Positions 49,897 through 58,057 of a stretch of 64,000 bases of DNA are shown here, in pieces. This DNA comes from Angustibacter sp049994355 (GTDB taxonomy: Bacteria > Actinomycetota > Actinomycetes > Actinomycetales > Angustibacteraceae). The stretch is from positions 2,356,001-2,420,000 of the forward strand of contig NZ_CP188257.1 in the NCBI RefSeq assembly GCF_049994355.1, read 5' to 3'. Each line of letters opens with the position of its first letter. Positions within the stretch are counted from its first letter, which is position 1. Both the position numbers and the translations under genes were made by a program. The notes below the pieces were generated by a model. It was not told where the DNA came from, did not search any database, and saw nothing but the letters and a program-made list of their open reading frames with translations.

Positions 49897-50677
49897 GCGT
49901 CGGGGAGCACCCGGCGTCCACCTTGACCGTGACCAGGTCGTCGCCCCGAGTCGGACCACGGTTCACCAGGACGACCGGGATGGCCTCACGTGCGGCCCGG
50001 CGGACGAACCGCAGCCCCGACTGCACGGTCAGCGAGGTTCCGGCGACCAGCAGCACGTCCGCGCCCTCCACCATCGCGTAGCTGCGCTCGACCCGGTCCT
50101 TGGGCACGTTGGCGCCGAAGAACACCACGTGCGGCATCAGGGCGCCGCGACAGACCAGGCACGAGGCCAGCCGGAAGTGCTCGACGTCCAGCACCTCGGC
50201 ATCACCGTCCGGTGCGATGCGGGCGTCGACGCCGGCCCCGAAACCGGGGTTGTGCTCGGTCAGTCGCTCGTGCAGCGTGGCCCGCGAGGTGATCTCGTCG
50301 CAGCGCAGGCACACCACCTCGTCGATCCGGCCGTGCAGGTCGATGACGGTGCGGCTGCCGGCGGCTCCGTGCAGGCCGTCCACGTTCTGGGTGATCAGCC
50401 CAGCCACCGCGCCTGAGCGCTCCAGCCGAGCCAGCGCCAGGTGGCCCTCGTTCGGCTGCGCCTGCCGCATGCGTGCCCAGCCGACGTGGCTGCGCGCCCA
50501 GTAGCGCTGCTGAGCGGCCGGCCCGGACACGAACTCCTGGTGGGTCATCGGCTGACGCGGCACTGCGGACGGCCCGCGGTAGTCGGGGATGCCGGAGTCG
50601 GTCGACAGGCCCGCCCCGGTCAGGACGACTACCCGTCGACCGGCTAGCAGGTCGAACGCAGCTCGCAGGTCGTGCAC
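49814..50677 (-). CDS. Sir2-type NAD-dependent protein deacetylase
   Basis: 287 residues: NAD-binding GAGLSTDSGIPDYRGP, catalytic region QNVDGLHGAAGS, zinc ligands in CLRCDEITS and CLVCRGALMP, and GTSLTVQSG. It removes acyl groups from lysines in the cytosol. The last about 27 residues (SRSPRTDPDRARTA end) form a non-conserved tail that is antisense to the end of the VWA gene. Leaderless GTG start. Confidence 0.92.
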   Translation of the reverse strand: MHDLRAAFDLLAGRRVVVLTGAGLSTDSGIPDYRGPSAVPRQPMTHQEFVSGPAAQQRYWARSHVGWARMRQAQPNEGHLALARLERSGAVAGLITQNVDGLHGAAGSRTVIDLHGRIDEVVCLRCDEITSRATLHERLTEHNPGFGAGVDARIAPDGDAEVLDVEHFRLASCLVCRGALMPHVVFFGANVPKDRVERSYAMVEGADVLLVAGTSLTVQSGLRFVRRAAREAIPVVLVNRGPTRGDDLVTVKVDAGCSPTLSRLSAALCGLEGSRSPRTDPDRARTA

Positions 50678-50683
50678 CCGAGC

Positions 50684-50689
50684 AGCCTA
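50684..50689 (-). promoter_or_regulatory. Leaderless -10 hexamer for the Sir2 gene
   Basis: Minus-strand TAGGCT, 6 nt, then GTG at 50677. It overlaps the end of the VOC gene (stop at 50687-50689). Confidence 0.5.
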
Positions 50690-51079
50690 CGTGGCGGCGG
50701 CGTCCCGCTCGGCCTGGCTGCGCTCCACGCAGAACTCGTTGCCCTCGGGGTCGGCGAGCACGACCCAGCCCGACCCGTCCGGACGGCGATGGTCCGCCAC
50801 CAGGGTCGCGCCGGCGTCCAGCGTGAGCTGCACCTGCTCGTCCCGGGTGGAGTCGGTCGGCACCACGTCCAGGTGCACCCGGTTCTTCACCGTCTTGGCC
50901 TCGGGTACGGGGATGAAGAGCAGCTGGAGCCCGGTCGGCGAGCGCAGGGCACCCATCGGGTCGCCGGGGTTGTTGGGGTTGTCCGGGTCCTGCGCGAAGT
51001 CGGAGATCGCGGCCCAGAACTCGACCAGGGGCTCCCAGCGCTGACAGTCGAACGTGATGCTGTGCACCTGAACGGTCAT
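50687..51079 (-). CDS. VOC-family (glyoxalase-like) protein
   Basis: 130 residues from the ATG at 51079 (MTVQVHSITFDCQRWEPL); an ATG three codons upstream is an alternative. The VOC fold is shown by the paired motifs LVEFWAAISDF and VVLADPEGNEFCVE (C-terminal Glu as metal ligand). Substrate unknown. The upstream region holds two perfect palindromes that may be operators. Confidence 0.82.
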   Translation of the reverse strand: MTVQVHSITFDCQRWEPLVEFWAAISDFAQDPDNPNNPGDPMGALRSPTGLQLLFIPVPEAKTVKNRVHLDVVPTDSTRDEQVQLTLDAGATLVADHRRPDGSGWVVLADPEGNEFCVERSQAERDAAAT

Positions 51080-51090
51080 GAGGCCCATCC

Positions 51091-51128
51091 TGCCCGCGCG
51101 CGGGCACGCCGCGCCTCCCGATATCGGG
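51091..51128. promoter_or_regulatory. Two palindromes upstream of the VOC gene
   Basis: TGCCCGCGCGCGGGCA (51091-51106, 16 bp, perfect) and CCCGATATCGGG (51117-51128, 12 bp, perfect). They sit 12 and 38 nt before the VOC ATG and could be regulator sites. The rest of 51080-51283 holds no gene I can support. Confidence 0.4.
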
Positions 51129-51283
51129 CGACGTGATCCGACCACATCCTGAAACCGTTGGGACTCGTGTGCCACCTGTGGCGTTTCGCACCGAGGTTCG
51201 GGTCGGATCCTGCTGCCTCCTTGGCCGCTGACTCCACGCCGAGGCTGCCACAGTGGCGGTTGGGTCGACACTCGCCCGGTCCG

Positions 51284-52804
51284 TCAACGACCTGGAGGGC
51301 CGCTGAGCGAGGGGCGCTGTCCCAGCGGGGGAGCGTCCACCCCGCAGTGGTACCGCTGGGCCGGGCGGTCGGGTGGTTCCGCTTCCAGCCCTTCAGGTTC
51401 CGGCGTCACCCCAGCCGGACCGATCAGCAGCGCGGACATCAGACCGCCCAGGGCCAGCAGCGCGGCGCAGCCGATCAGCGCGCGCTCGTACCCGGCGTCG
51501 AACTGGGCGGGCTCCAGGTAGCTGGTCTCGCTGATGCCGGCGGCGAGCGGCAGCACAGCCACAGCGAGCAGGCCCGCGGTCCGGGCGACCGCGTTGTTGA
51601 CCCCGGACGCGACACCCGAGTGCCGTTGCGGTGCCGAGGTCAGGACCGCGATGGTCAGCGGGGACACGGTGATCGTCAGTCCGACGCCGAACACCGCCAC
51701 CGCTGGCAGGACGTCGAGCCAGTAGCTCGAGCCGGCGCCGACCTGGCGCAGCATCAGCATCGCGGCGGCGCACACGAGGGGACCGACCGTCATGAACGGC
51801 CGCGGACCGTATCGCTGGGCGAGCCGACCGACGCGGGCCGAACCGACCAGCATCAGCGCCGTGACGGGGAGGAGCGCCGCACCCGCCGAGATGGGTGAGA
51901 AGCCGCAGACGATCTGCAGCTGCAGGGACAGCATGAAGAACACCCCCGCCAGCGCGGCGTACATCACCAGCGTGACGAGGTTGGCTGCCGTGAACCGGGT
52001 GGAACGGAAGATGTCCAGCGGCACCATCGGGTGCGAGCTGCGGCGCTCGACCACCACGAAGCCGACACCTGCCAGCACTGCCAGCACCAGCGACGCCGCC
52101 ACCAGGGGGCTCATTCCGTCCGCACCCCAGCGGATCAGCCCGAAGGTCAGCAGGGCCAGGGTCGCGACGCAGGTCAGGGCGCCGGCGACGTCCGTCTTGC
52201 GCGGTGCGGTCTCATCACGGCTCTCCGGCACGTGCCGCTGCGCGACGACCACGACGAACAGCGCGAGCGGCAGGTTGATCAGGAAGATCCAACGCCACGA
52301 CAGGTGCTGGATCAGGTAGCCGCCCACGAACGGTCCGGCCGCCGCGGTCACGCCACTGAACCCCGACCAGGCCCCGATCGCAGCCGCTCGGTCCTCGACA
52401 CAGAACGATGCGGCGATGATCGCCAGTGAACCCGGGGTCAGCAGCGCGCCCGCGATGCCCTGGAGAACCCGGGCGCCAACCAGCACCTCCACACTGGGTG
52501 CCACCGCGCACAGCAGGGACGTCGCGGCGAAGGCGAGGGTGCCGAGCTGGAAGATGCGGCGCCGCCCCCAGACGTCGCCGAGCGAGCCGCCGAGCAGGAT
52601 GAACGCGGCCAGTGTGAGCGTGTAGCCGTTCAGCGTCCACTGCAGGCCGGCCAGACTGGCACCCAGGTCCCGCCCGATGGTGGGCAAGGCGATGTTCACG
52701 ACAGTCGCGTCCAGCGAGGCGATACCGCTGCCCAGCACGGTGGCGAGCAGCACCCATCGACCGCGTGCCGTGCCTGTGCGGATCGAACCGGCGGCCTGGG
52801 CCAT
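51284..52804 (-). CDS. MFS drug exporter, DHA2 type (14 helices)
   Basis: 506 residues from the ATG at 52804, which has AGGAGGT close upstream. There are about 14 hydrophobic segments, with DHA2 features ATVVNIALPTIGRDLGAS, LGGSLGDVWGRRRIF (motif A), and ARVLQGIAGALLTPGSLAII. It is a proton-coupled efflux pump; drug specificity cannot be read from the sequence. No TetR-type regulator is adjacent. Confidence 0.9.
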   Translation of the reverse strand: MAQAAGSIRTGTARGRWVLLATVLGSGIASLDATVVNIALPTIGRDLGASLAGLQWTLNGYTLTLAAFILLGGSLGDVWGRRRIFQLGTLAFAATSLLCAVAPSVEVLVGARVLQGIAGALLTPGSLAIIAASFCVEDRAAAIGAWSGFSGVTAAAGPFVGGYLIQHLSWRWIFLINLPLALFVVVVAQRHVPESRDETAPRKTDVAGALTCVATLALLTFGLIRWGADGMSPLVAASLVLAVLAGVGFVVVERRSSHPMVPLDIFRSTRFTAANLVTLVMYAALAGVFFMLSLQLQIVCGFSPISAGAALLPVTALMLVGSARVGRLAQRYGPRPFMTVGPLVCAAAMLMLRQVGAGSSYWLDVLPAVAVFGVGLTITVSPLTIAVLTSAPQRHSGVASGVNNAVARTAGLLAVAVLPLAAGISETSYLEPAQFDAGYERALIGCAALLALGGLMSALLIGPAGVTPEPEGLEAEPPDRPAQRYHCGVDAPPLGQRPSLSGPPGR

Positions 52805-52854
52805 CGCACCTCCTGCCACCGATCATGCCGTCATCGTCGGCGGCCCGCGCCCGG

Positions 52855-54099
52855 TCAGGCCAGGCCCAGGTGGTGCGCCTCCTCGGCGAGCTCGTCCCGC
52901 ACGTCCGGGTGCGCGGCCTGCTCGATGATGGCTCGCGCCTGCTCCTGCTCGGTGCGGCCGAGCAGCTGCGCCACCCCTTGCTCGGTGACGATGGCGCTGG
53001 GCTGGAACGAGGTGACCGGTTCGTCGAGCAGGGCGACCACGCAAGAGACGTCGGCTCTGGGGTGCCAGGACCGCAAGGCGACGAACGCCTGTCCGTCGGA
53101 TGCGTGCAGCGCGCCGACCAGGAAGTCGGTGGCGCCACCGAACCCGGAGTGGATCCGGTTGTTCAGCCGGGAGGCGTTGGCCTGGCCGAACAGGTCCACC
53201 TCCAGCGCGGAGTTGATCGACGTCATCGCCGGTTGGCGGCTGATCTGCGCGGGGTCGTTGGCGCGTTCGGTTCTGGCCATCCGGACCCTCGGGTTCTGGT
53301 CGACCCAGGCGTACAGCTCGTCGGAGCCGAACATGAAGGACGCGACGACCTCCGCCTCGGCGTCGAGCGCACCGGCCTGTGCCAGGCGCAGTACGCCGTC
53401 GCCGACCATCTCCGACCAGATGCGTAGCCCTCGACGCCCGGTCAGGCCGTCCAGCGCGGCGTCCGGGATGGCGCCGATACCGAGCTGCAGCGTCGACCGG
53501 TCGCCGATCCGGTCCGCGACGAGCCGACCGATCTCGGCCGAGTCGTCGTCCACGCTGCGACCGCCCGGACTGGGCAGCGGAACCGCCGCCTCGATGGCCA
53601 GGTCGACCAGGTCGGTGTCCAGCTCGCCGTCCCCGAAGGTGTACGGCATGTGCGGGTTCAGCTGCGCCAGAACCAGGCCGCCGGACACCCGGGCCGACTC
53701 CACCGCTGCGGGCAGGACGTTGACCTCGATGCCCAGCGAGACCTTGCCCTGGCGGGGGACCGAGCAGTGCAGCAGCACGACGTCCGGCTTCATCACCGAA
53801 CCCAGCAGCGTGGGGAGCAGGGACAGCCGGGCCGGCACGTACGCCAGCGACGGCAGCCCACGCACTCCTGGCCCGACGAACGACGTCTCGTGCACGACGC
53901 CGGCCCGGACCGGGACCCCGGGATGGGCGTTCAGCACGTTCAGCCGGTAACCCGGCAGGCCCTCGTCGACGGCCGCCAGCAGGTCGTGCGGCGTGGCGAA
54001 GTTCCCGCTCGCGACCACCCGGGGAAGGCCCGAACCGGTTCGGACGGCTGCGTGCCGGCGGACCGCGGCCGTCAGCTGCGCGGGCGTGGCGACCTTCAC
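52855..54099 (-). CDS. Acetyl-CoA hydrolase / 4-hydroxybutyrate CoA-transferase family
   Basis: 414 residues from the GTG at 54099. It matches the two-lobed CoA-transferase fold: FVGPGVRGL, LQLGIGAIPDAALDGL, SEMVGDGVLRLA (the Glu of SEM is the likely catalytic residue), FGGATDFLVGA and SAIVTEQGVAQL. It exchanges CoA between acetyl- and other acyl groups. The start is uncertain because no good ribosome site is seen. It lies 50 bases upstream of the MFS gene and may share its transcript. Confidence 0.85.
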   Translation of the reverse strand: MKVATPAQLTAAVRRHAAVRTGSGLPRVVASGNFATPHDLLAAVDEGLPGYRLNVLNAHPGVPVRAGVVHETSFVGPGVRGLPSLAYVPARLSLLPTLLGSVMKPDVVLLHCSVPRQGKVSLGIEVNVLPAAVESARVSGGLVLAQLNPHMPYTFGDGELDTDLVDLAIEAAVPLPSPGGRSVDDDSAEIGRLVADRIGDRSTLQLGIGAIPDAALDGLTGRRGLRIWSEMVGDGVLRLAQAGALDAEAEVVASFMFGSDELYAWVDQNPRVRMARTERANDPAQISRQPAMTSINSALEVDLFGQANASRLNNRIHSGFGGATDFLVGALHASDGQAFVALRSWHPRADVSCVVALLDEPVTSFQPSAIVTEQGVAQLLGRTEQEQARAIIEQAAHPDVRDELAEEAHHLGLA

Positions 54100-54296
54100 G
54101 GCACCGGGCCGGCGAAGAGAGTTCCCATGCCTGGAGTGTGTCGGGCGACACCGGCACTGGCTACCGTGCGGCCCTTCTGCATCGCTGGGCGTTCGTCGCC
54201 GACTACAATGGTGCTCGCCGGTTGTACACCCCCGGGCTCCATCTTCAGCCGCTCCGAGCGGCCACACGCCGAGAGGCGGTCGACCGGCGCACAGAG

Positions 54297-54330
54297 CGAG
54301 AGCCCAGCTACGTTCGTAGCTGGGCTCTCG
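54297..54330 (-). terminator. Perfect 16-bp stem hairpin after the DUF5995 gene
   Basis: CGAGAGCCCAGCTACG - tt - CGTAGCTGGGCTCTCG, perfect 16-bp arms. It is 19 bases beyond the stop of the minus-strand DUF5995 gene and upstream of the CoA-transferase gene. It lacks a clear U-run, as is common for GC-rich actinobacterial terminators. Confidence 0.6.
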
Positions 54331-54349
54331 TGCGTCCGCTGTCCGGACG

Positions 54350-55042
54350 TCAGGCCGCCAGCACCGAGGTGAGCAGGCAACGTGAGGCCATGCCGACCGT
54401 CCGGGCCAGCGCGACCTCGTAACGCCCGGCCAACGGTCCCAGGCCGCGGATCGCCCACATCGCCTCGGCGTTGACCCAGGCGACGTCCCGCGCCCGATCG
54501 ATGTTCCATGAGTCGATCAGGTGCACGACCGGGCTGAGGTGCTGGTCGACGGCCTGCTCGGCCTCGTTGAGGAACGAGCGACGGATCTCGTTCTCGCAGG
54601 CGGCCAGCAGGTCGTTGACCTTCTCGTAGTCCGCGCGGACCGTGGCGTCGTCCGGCGACTTGCGCAGTTGCCGGCAGGTCGCGTTGAGCGCGACGGGAAG
54701 GTCGTGCGCGATGTGCGCGTTCATCCCGGCCAGCGCGAACTGGATCGGCAGCAGCGAGGTCTCGTGGCGACGCTCGAACAGCGGCGCCCACGCCTTCGGT
54801 ATGGTCGGGGCCGAGGAGTCGTAGGCGGCGAGCCACAGGCCAGCGAACGTCACGTCCAGCTCGGCCATGAAGATCGGGTCGTGGAAGACCTGCTCGGCGG
54901 CCAGGGCGGCCACGACCTTTTCGGTCACGGTCAGGTACATGCGGTTGAACACCGCGGCCCCGTCATCGGGCTTCAGCTCGTCCTCGATCCGCTGCATCCG
55001 CTCGATGACGTCCTGCACCGACACGACGGGCGTGGCTGCCAT
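54350..55042 (-). CDS. DUF5995 family protein
   Basis: 230 residues from the ATG at 55042. It is helical and soluble; blocks include VIERMQRIEDELKPDDGAAVFNRMYLTVTEKV and GMNAHIAHDLPVALN, characteristic of DUF5995, a family of unknown function with conserved Asp/His. A leaderless promoter precedes it and a strong hairpin follows. Confidence 0.82.
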   Translation of the reverse strand: MAATPVVSVQDVIERMQRIEDELKPDDGAAVFNRMYLTVTEKVVAALAAEQVFHDPIFMAELDVTFAGLWLAAYDSSAPTIPKAWAPLFERRHETSLLPIQFALAGMNAHIAHDLPVALNATCRQLRKSPDDATVRADYEKVNDLLAACENEIRRSFLNEAEQAVDQHLSPVVHLIDSWNIDRARDVAWVNAEAMWAIRGLGPLAGRYEVALARTVGMASRCLLTSVLAA

Positions 55043-55048
55043 GTGCCG

Positions 55049-55054
55049 ACCGTA
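55049..55054 (-). promoter_or_regulatory. Leaderless -10 hexamer for the DUF5995 gene
   Basis: Minus-strand TACGGT, 6 nt, then ATG at 55042. Confidence 0.55.
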
Positions 55055-55116
55055 GCGGTACCCCGGCCTCACGTCGTGACCGGCGACGCCTGCCCGTCAG
55101 GTCGCAAGCCCGGCCG

Positions 55117-56127
55117 TCAGTCTGGGCGTTGGGTTCGGCGACCGGCCGAGTCGTGGTCGTCGTCGTTGAAGGTGACGTCGATGGACTCGAAGCCCTTGGC
55201 CTTCTGCGCGGTCGCGGCGTCGGTGTACGCGCGGGCATCACCGGCGGTCAGGTCAATGTCGTCGGTGAACGGGGTGAGCAGGGCGCGTGGGTAGAACTGC
55301 TTGACCCGGACGACGTTGATCTCGACGCACAGGACCAGCGAGACGGTGCTCAGGTAGATCCAGGCGATCATGCCCAGCACGATGGCGAAGACCCCGTTCG
55401 TCTCGCTGGCTCCGTGGACCACATGCGCGATGTACCCCGCACCGAACGATTGGAGCAGCAGCCATGCCAGGGCGCCGCAGATGGCGCCGGGGGCGACCTG
55501 TCGAACGCTGAGCGGGCGGGCGGTGGCGATCCGGAAGACCACGACCAGGAGCGCGGCGTTCACGACGACGGACAGGACGACGCTGAGGACCTGTGCGGCC
55601 AGGCCGAGGTGGATGCCGGCGATCTGGGAGCGGGTGCCGAGGGCGGTCAGCAGAGTGGTGGTCACGATGGCGAGGCCGCCGATGGCGAGCAGCCCCAGGC
55701 TGAGGAGCCGACCGAGGAAAGGGTTCGGGCGCTCGTTGCGGGCGACGGACCACGCCGTGTTCATCGCGTTCTGCAGTGCCTGCGCGACGCCGATGCCGCC
55801 GTACAGGCACGCGACCACGCCGACGACTACGGCGGTGACGCTGCCGTGCAGGCCTTCGGGACTGGACAGCTGGGAGCCGATGACGGGGAACTGGCTCAAC
55901 GTCGAGTCGACCACCCGCTGCTGCAGGTCAGGGTCGCGGCCGAGGGCGAAGCCGAGCACGGAGCTGAGCAGCAGCAGGAGTGGGAAGAAGGCCAGGAAGC
56001 CGTAGTAGGTGATGAGCGCAGCCAGATAGCCACCCTGGTCGTCGACGAACTTTTAGACCACGGCCAGCGGAAAGCTGAGCGCTGGCACGCGCCGCTGTAG
56101 CGCGTCAAGCCGCGCGGTCACAGACAC
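55117..56127 (-). pseudogene. YihY/BrkB-family membrane protein gene with nonsense codon
   Basis: The reading frame from GTG 56127 runs VTARLDALQRRVPALSFPLAVV, then TAA at 56053-56055, then KFVDDQGGYLAALITYYGF and on to 55117 without further interruption. That is the normal YihY N-terminus with one codon (often Tyr TAC) changed to TAA. The downstream part keeps about six membrane helices and the charged tail. Restart at a downstream codon would lose the first helix. It is most likely a recent pseudogene or a sequencing error. A second, intact YihY gene lies at 58737. Confidence 0.75.
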
Positions 56128-56241
56128 GTTGCAAGTCCCGACACCAGCCCATGATGAGGGCGGCGAACCAAACCTGCCTGGCGGCGCTCGTCCCTGCTGG
56201 TGCAGCCCAGCCGCATCGTCGCCAGGAGCCGGCCCACCCCC

Positions 56242-56247
56242 TAGCGT
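56242..56247 (+). promoter_or_regulatory. Leaderless -10 hexamer for the BKACE gene
   Basis: TAGCGT, 7 nt, then ATG at 56255. Confidence 0.55.
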
Positions 56248-56254
56248 GTGCGTC

Positions 56255-57001
56255 ATGCTGCAGGTGACGCCGACCGGGCCGTGGGGTAAGGACGTGCATC
56301 CCCACATGCCCGTCTCCCTGGGTGAGCTCACGGACGATCTACGAGCCTGCTTCCGAGCCGGTGCGGATGGCGTGCACCTGCATGTCAGAGATGCCTCTGG
56401 CTCGGAGAGCCTCGACCCCGCCGTGGTGAACGACACCTGTCGCAAGGTGCGCGAGGTCGCCGCCGATATCGGCGTCGAGGTTGAGGTCGGGTTGACGACC
56501 GGCGAGTGGATCGTGCCCGACCTGGCCGACCGGATCGCGATGATTCGGGGGTGGGAAGGCGTTGACTGCGCGACGGTGAACCTGTCTGAACGGGGCTTCG
56601 AAACCGTCATGACGGCCTTGCTCGAAGTCGGGGTCGGGATCGATGTGGGCCTGTGGGCGCCGGCCGAGATGGACCAACTGCTGGGCTCGGGACTGTTGCC
56701 GCGCGCGCAGCGGGTCAGCATCGAGCTGGGCCCAGGTGAGCCGTACTTCCTGACCGGTGAGCCGGCGTTGCTGGCGCAGCAGGTGAACGACGCCCTGGAC
56801 CTGGCTGGGTCCACGTGTCCTCGCCTCACGCACGGGATGTACGACTGGACGTGGCCGCTGGTGGAGGATGCGTTCCGTCGAGGGCATGACACTCGCGTCG
56901 GTTTCGAAGACTCCGTGCTGCTACCGGACGGCACCCAGGCCGAGAGCAACGCCCAGCTGGTCGTGGCGGCAACCCTGCTCCAGCGTCGGAGTCGTTCCTA
57001 G
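56255..57001 (+). CDS. BKACE-family beta-keto acid cleavage enzyme
   Basis: 248 residues from the ATG at 56255, chosen because a leaderless -10 sits 7 nt upstream. A TIM-barrel of the DUF849 group: the VHPHMP region, metal ligands in GADGVHLHVRD (HxH), and VEVGLTTGEW. These Zn-dependent enzymes condense a beta-keto acid with acetyl-CoA to give a CoA ester and acetoacetate. The substrate is unknown. It is slightly short for the family (about 270-310), with no obvious gap. Confidence 0.8.
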   Translation: MLQVTPTGPWGKDVHPHMPVSLGELTDDLRACFRAGADGVHLHVRDASGSESLDPAVVNDTCRKVREVAADIGVEVEVGLTTGEWIVPDLADRIAMIRGWEGVDCATVNLSERGFETVMTALLEVGVGIDVGLWAPAEMDQLLGSGLLPRAQRVSIELGPGEPYFLTGEPALLAQQVNDALDLAGSTCPRLTHGMYDWTWPLVEDAFRRGHDTRVGFEDSVLLPDGTQAESNAQLVVAATLLQRRSRS

Positions 57002-57030
57002 CACGAGGTCAAGCAGTGTGCGCTGGGGAC

Positions 57031-57059
57031 TTGATGACACCGCAATCTCGGCCTAATCT
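57031..57059 (+). promoter_or_regulatory. Sigma-70 type promoter for the ANTAR gene
   Basis: TTGATG, a 17-nt spacer, then TAATCT (57054-57059). This predicts a start near 57066 and a leader of about 65 nt containing the hairpin GGCCCCC-tc-GGGGGGCC (about 57080-57096). Confidence 0.55.
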
Positions 57060-57131
57060 GCTGCCGTCGTTTCGGGTGTGGCCCCCTCGGGGGGCCCCGC
57101 CTTCGCGCTGGCAACGTGAGACGGAGACGGA

Positions 57132-57572
57132 ATGATGGACGAGTTCTCAGAGGGCGGCCACGAGCCTGACCGCGAGTGGATGGACCTGGCCGAAGAGGCA
57201 GGCCAGCTCAGGGAGGCGATGGCGACCCGGGCGCCGATCGAGCAGGCAAAGGGCATCCTGATGACGTTGCGCGGCTTCGATTCGGAGACCGCCTGGGCCG
57301 AGCTGAAGCGGGCGTCCACAGAGGAGAACGTCAAGCTTCGGGACCTGGCGTTCGCCTTGGTCTCGTTCACCGGTGGGCGGTCAGTACGCCCAGGGCAGGG
57401 CGCCCCGGCATCTCTGACCGCAGCGGCTGTCGTGAAGCGGCGGTGGGCTGTGACCGTGCGGGCCTCCCGCGCGCGGGCCGCCGGCTCAGTCCCCAGGAAG
57501 GCCCCGGTGGCGGGCGACGTGACAGCAGCCGATTCGTCGTCGAGCGACATGGGGGCCGAGACCGGTCTTTGA
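57132..57572 (+). CDS. ANTAR-domain protein
   Basis: 146 residues; two adjacent ATGs, the first at 57132 with GGAG nearby. Residues about 20-75 form an ANTAR RNA-binding three-helix domain (QLREAMATRAPIEQAKGILM, ETAWAELKRASTEENVKLRDLAFALV). No GAF, PAS or receiver domain is present, so it is ANTAR alone plus a basic, disordered C-terminus. ANTAR proteins bind leader RNA hairpins to prevent termination. The hairpin in its own leader suggests, but does not prove, autoregulation. Confidence 0.82.
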   Translation: MMDEFSEGGHEPDREWMDLAEEAGQLREAMATRAPIEQAKGILMTLRGFDSETAWAELKRASTEENVKLRDLAFALVSFTGGRSVRPGQGAPASLTAAAVVKRRWAVTVRASRARAAGSVPRKAPVAGDVTAADSSSSDMGAETGL

Positions 57573-57617
57573 GTTCCGGGGCGCGGCGTCTGTTCAGCCT
57601 TCGACGCCGGTCGAGGT

Positions 57618-57767
57618 CTACGCGGGGGTTCGGTTCCAGAAGTCGGCCGAGGTCACGTACCCGAGCAGCTCATCGGGGTCTCGAGCTGGCGCAGCTGGGT
57701 CTCGTCATGCGCGGCGCGGCCGGCGATGGACTGGGCCAGCCAGGAGCCGAAGAAAGATGGCGCGGGG
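57618..57767 (-). pseudogene. Possible frameshifted coding remnant
   Basis: The minus strand reads APSFFGSWLAQSIAGRAAHD and continues to QLETP, then one frame over DELLGYVTSADFWNRTPA to a TAG. Both halves look protein-like and join if one base is lost near 57667. I recognise no family. The rest of 57573-57809 carries only the CsbD terminator. Low confidence. Confidence 0.3.
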
Positions 57768-57797
57768 CGGCGCCCCACACGACGGTGTGGGGCGCCG
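57768..57797 (-). terminator. Terminator hairpin after csbD
   Basis: 13-bp perfect stem CGGCGCCCCACAC / GTGTGGGGCGCCG with a 4-nt loop, 12 bases downstream of the CsbD stop on the minus strand, then a T-rich TCTTTCTT stretch. Confidence 0.65.
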
Positions 57798-57809
57798 CGG
57801 CTGTGCGGC

Positions 57810-57980
57810 CTACTTGAAGGCGTCCTTGACCTTCTCGCCGGCTTGCTTGATGTCGGCCTTGGCCTGGTCGCCCTTGCCTTCGGCTTCCATCTGGTCGTTG
57901 TCGGTGGCCTTGCCGAGGGCTTCCTTGCCCTGGCCTTTCAGTTCGTCGACCTTGTTCTCGGCCTTGTCCTCGGTACCCAT
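57810..57980 (-). CDS. csbD: CsbD-family stress protein (56 residues)
   Basis: A 56-residue, hydrophilic, Lys/Glu/Asp-rich protein: MGTEDKAENKVDELKGQGKE at the start and a second KGDQAKADIKQAGEKVKDAF repeat, the typical CsbD pattern. AGGAGG sits about 5 nt before the ATG. CsbD proteins accumulate in general stress in many bacteria; the molecular role is unknown. It lies among envelope and stress genes and is followed by a strong terminator hairpin. Confidence 0.88.
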   Translation of the reverse strand: MGTEDKAENKVDELKGQGKEALGKATDNDQMEAEGKGDQAKADIKQAGEKVKDAFK

Positions 57981-58057
57981 GTTGCCTCCTGTGCGTAGAC
58001 ATCAGCGGACCTTGCCCGCCCGCTGCGGTTGCTTCGCAGCGGGACGTCTGTGTTGGC

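Noticed and set aside
54297..54330. tRNA T-arm or attenuator hairpin
   Set aside because: The GTTCG in the loop is suggestive, but the arms form one long perfect stem with no cloverleaf. A terminator after the minus-strand gene is simpler.
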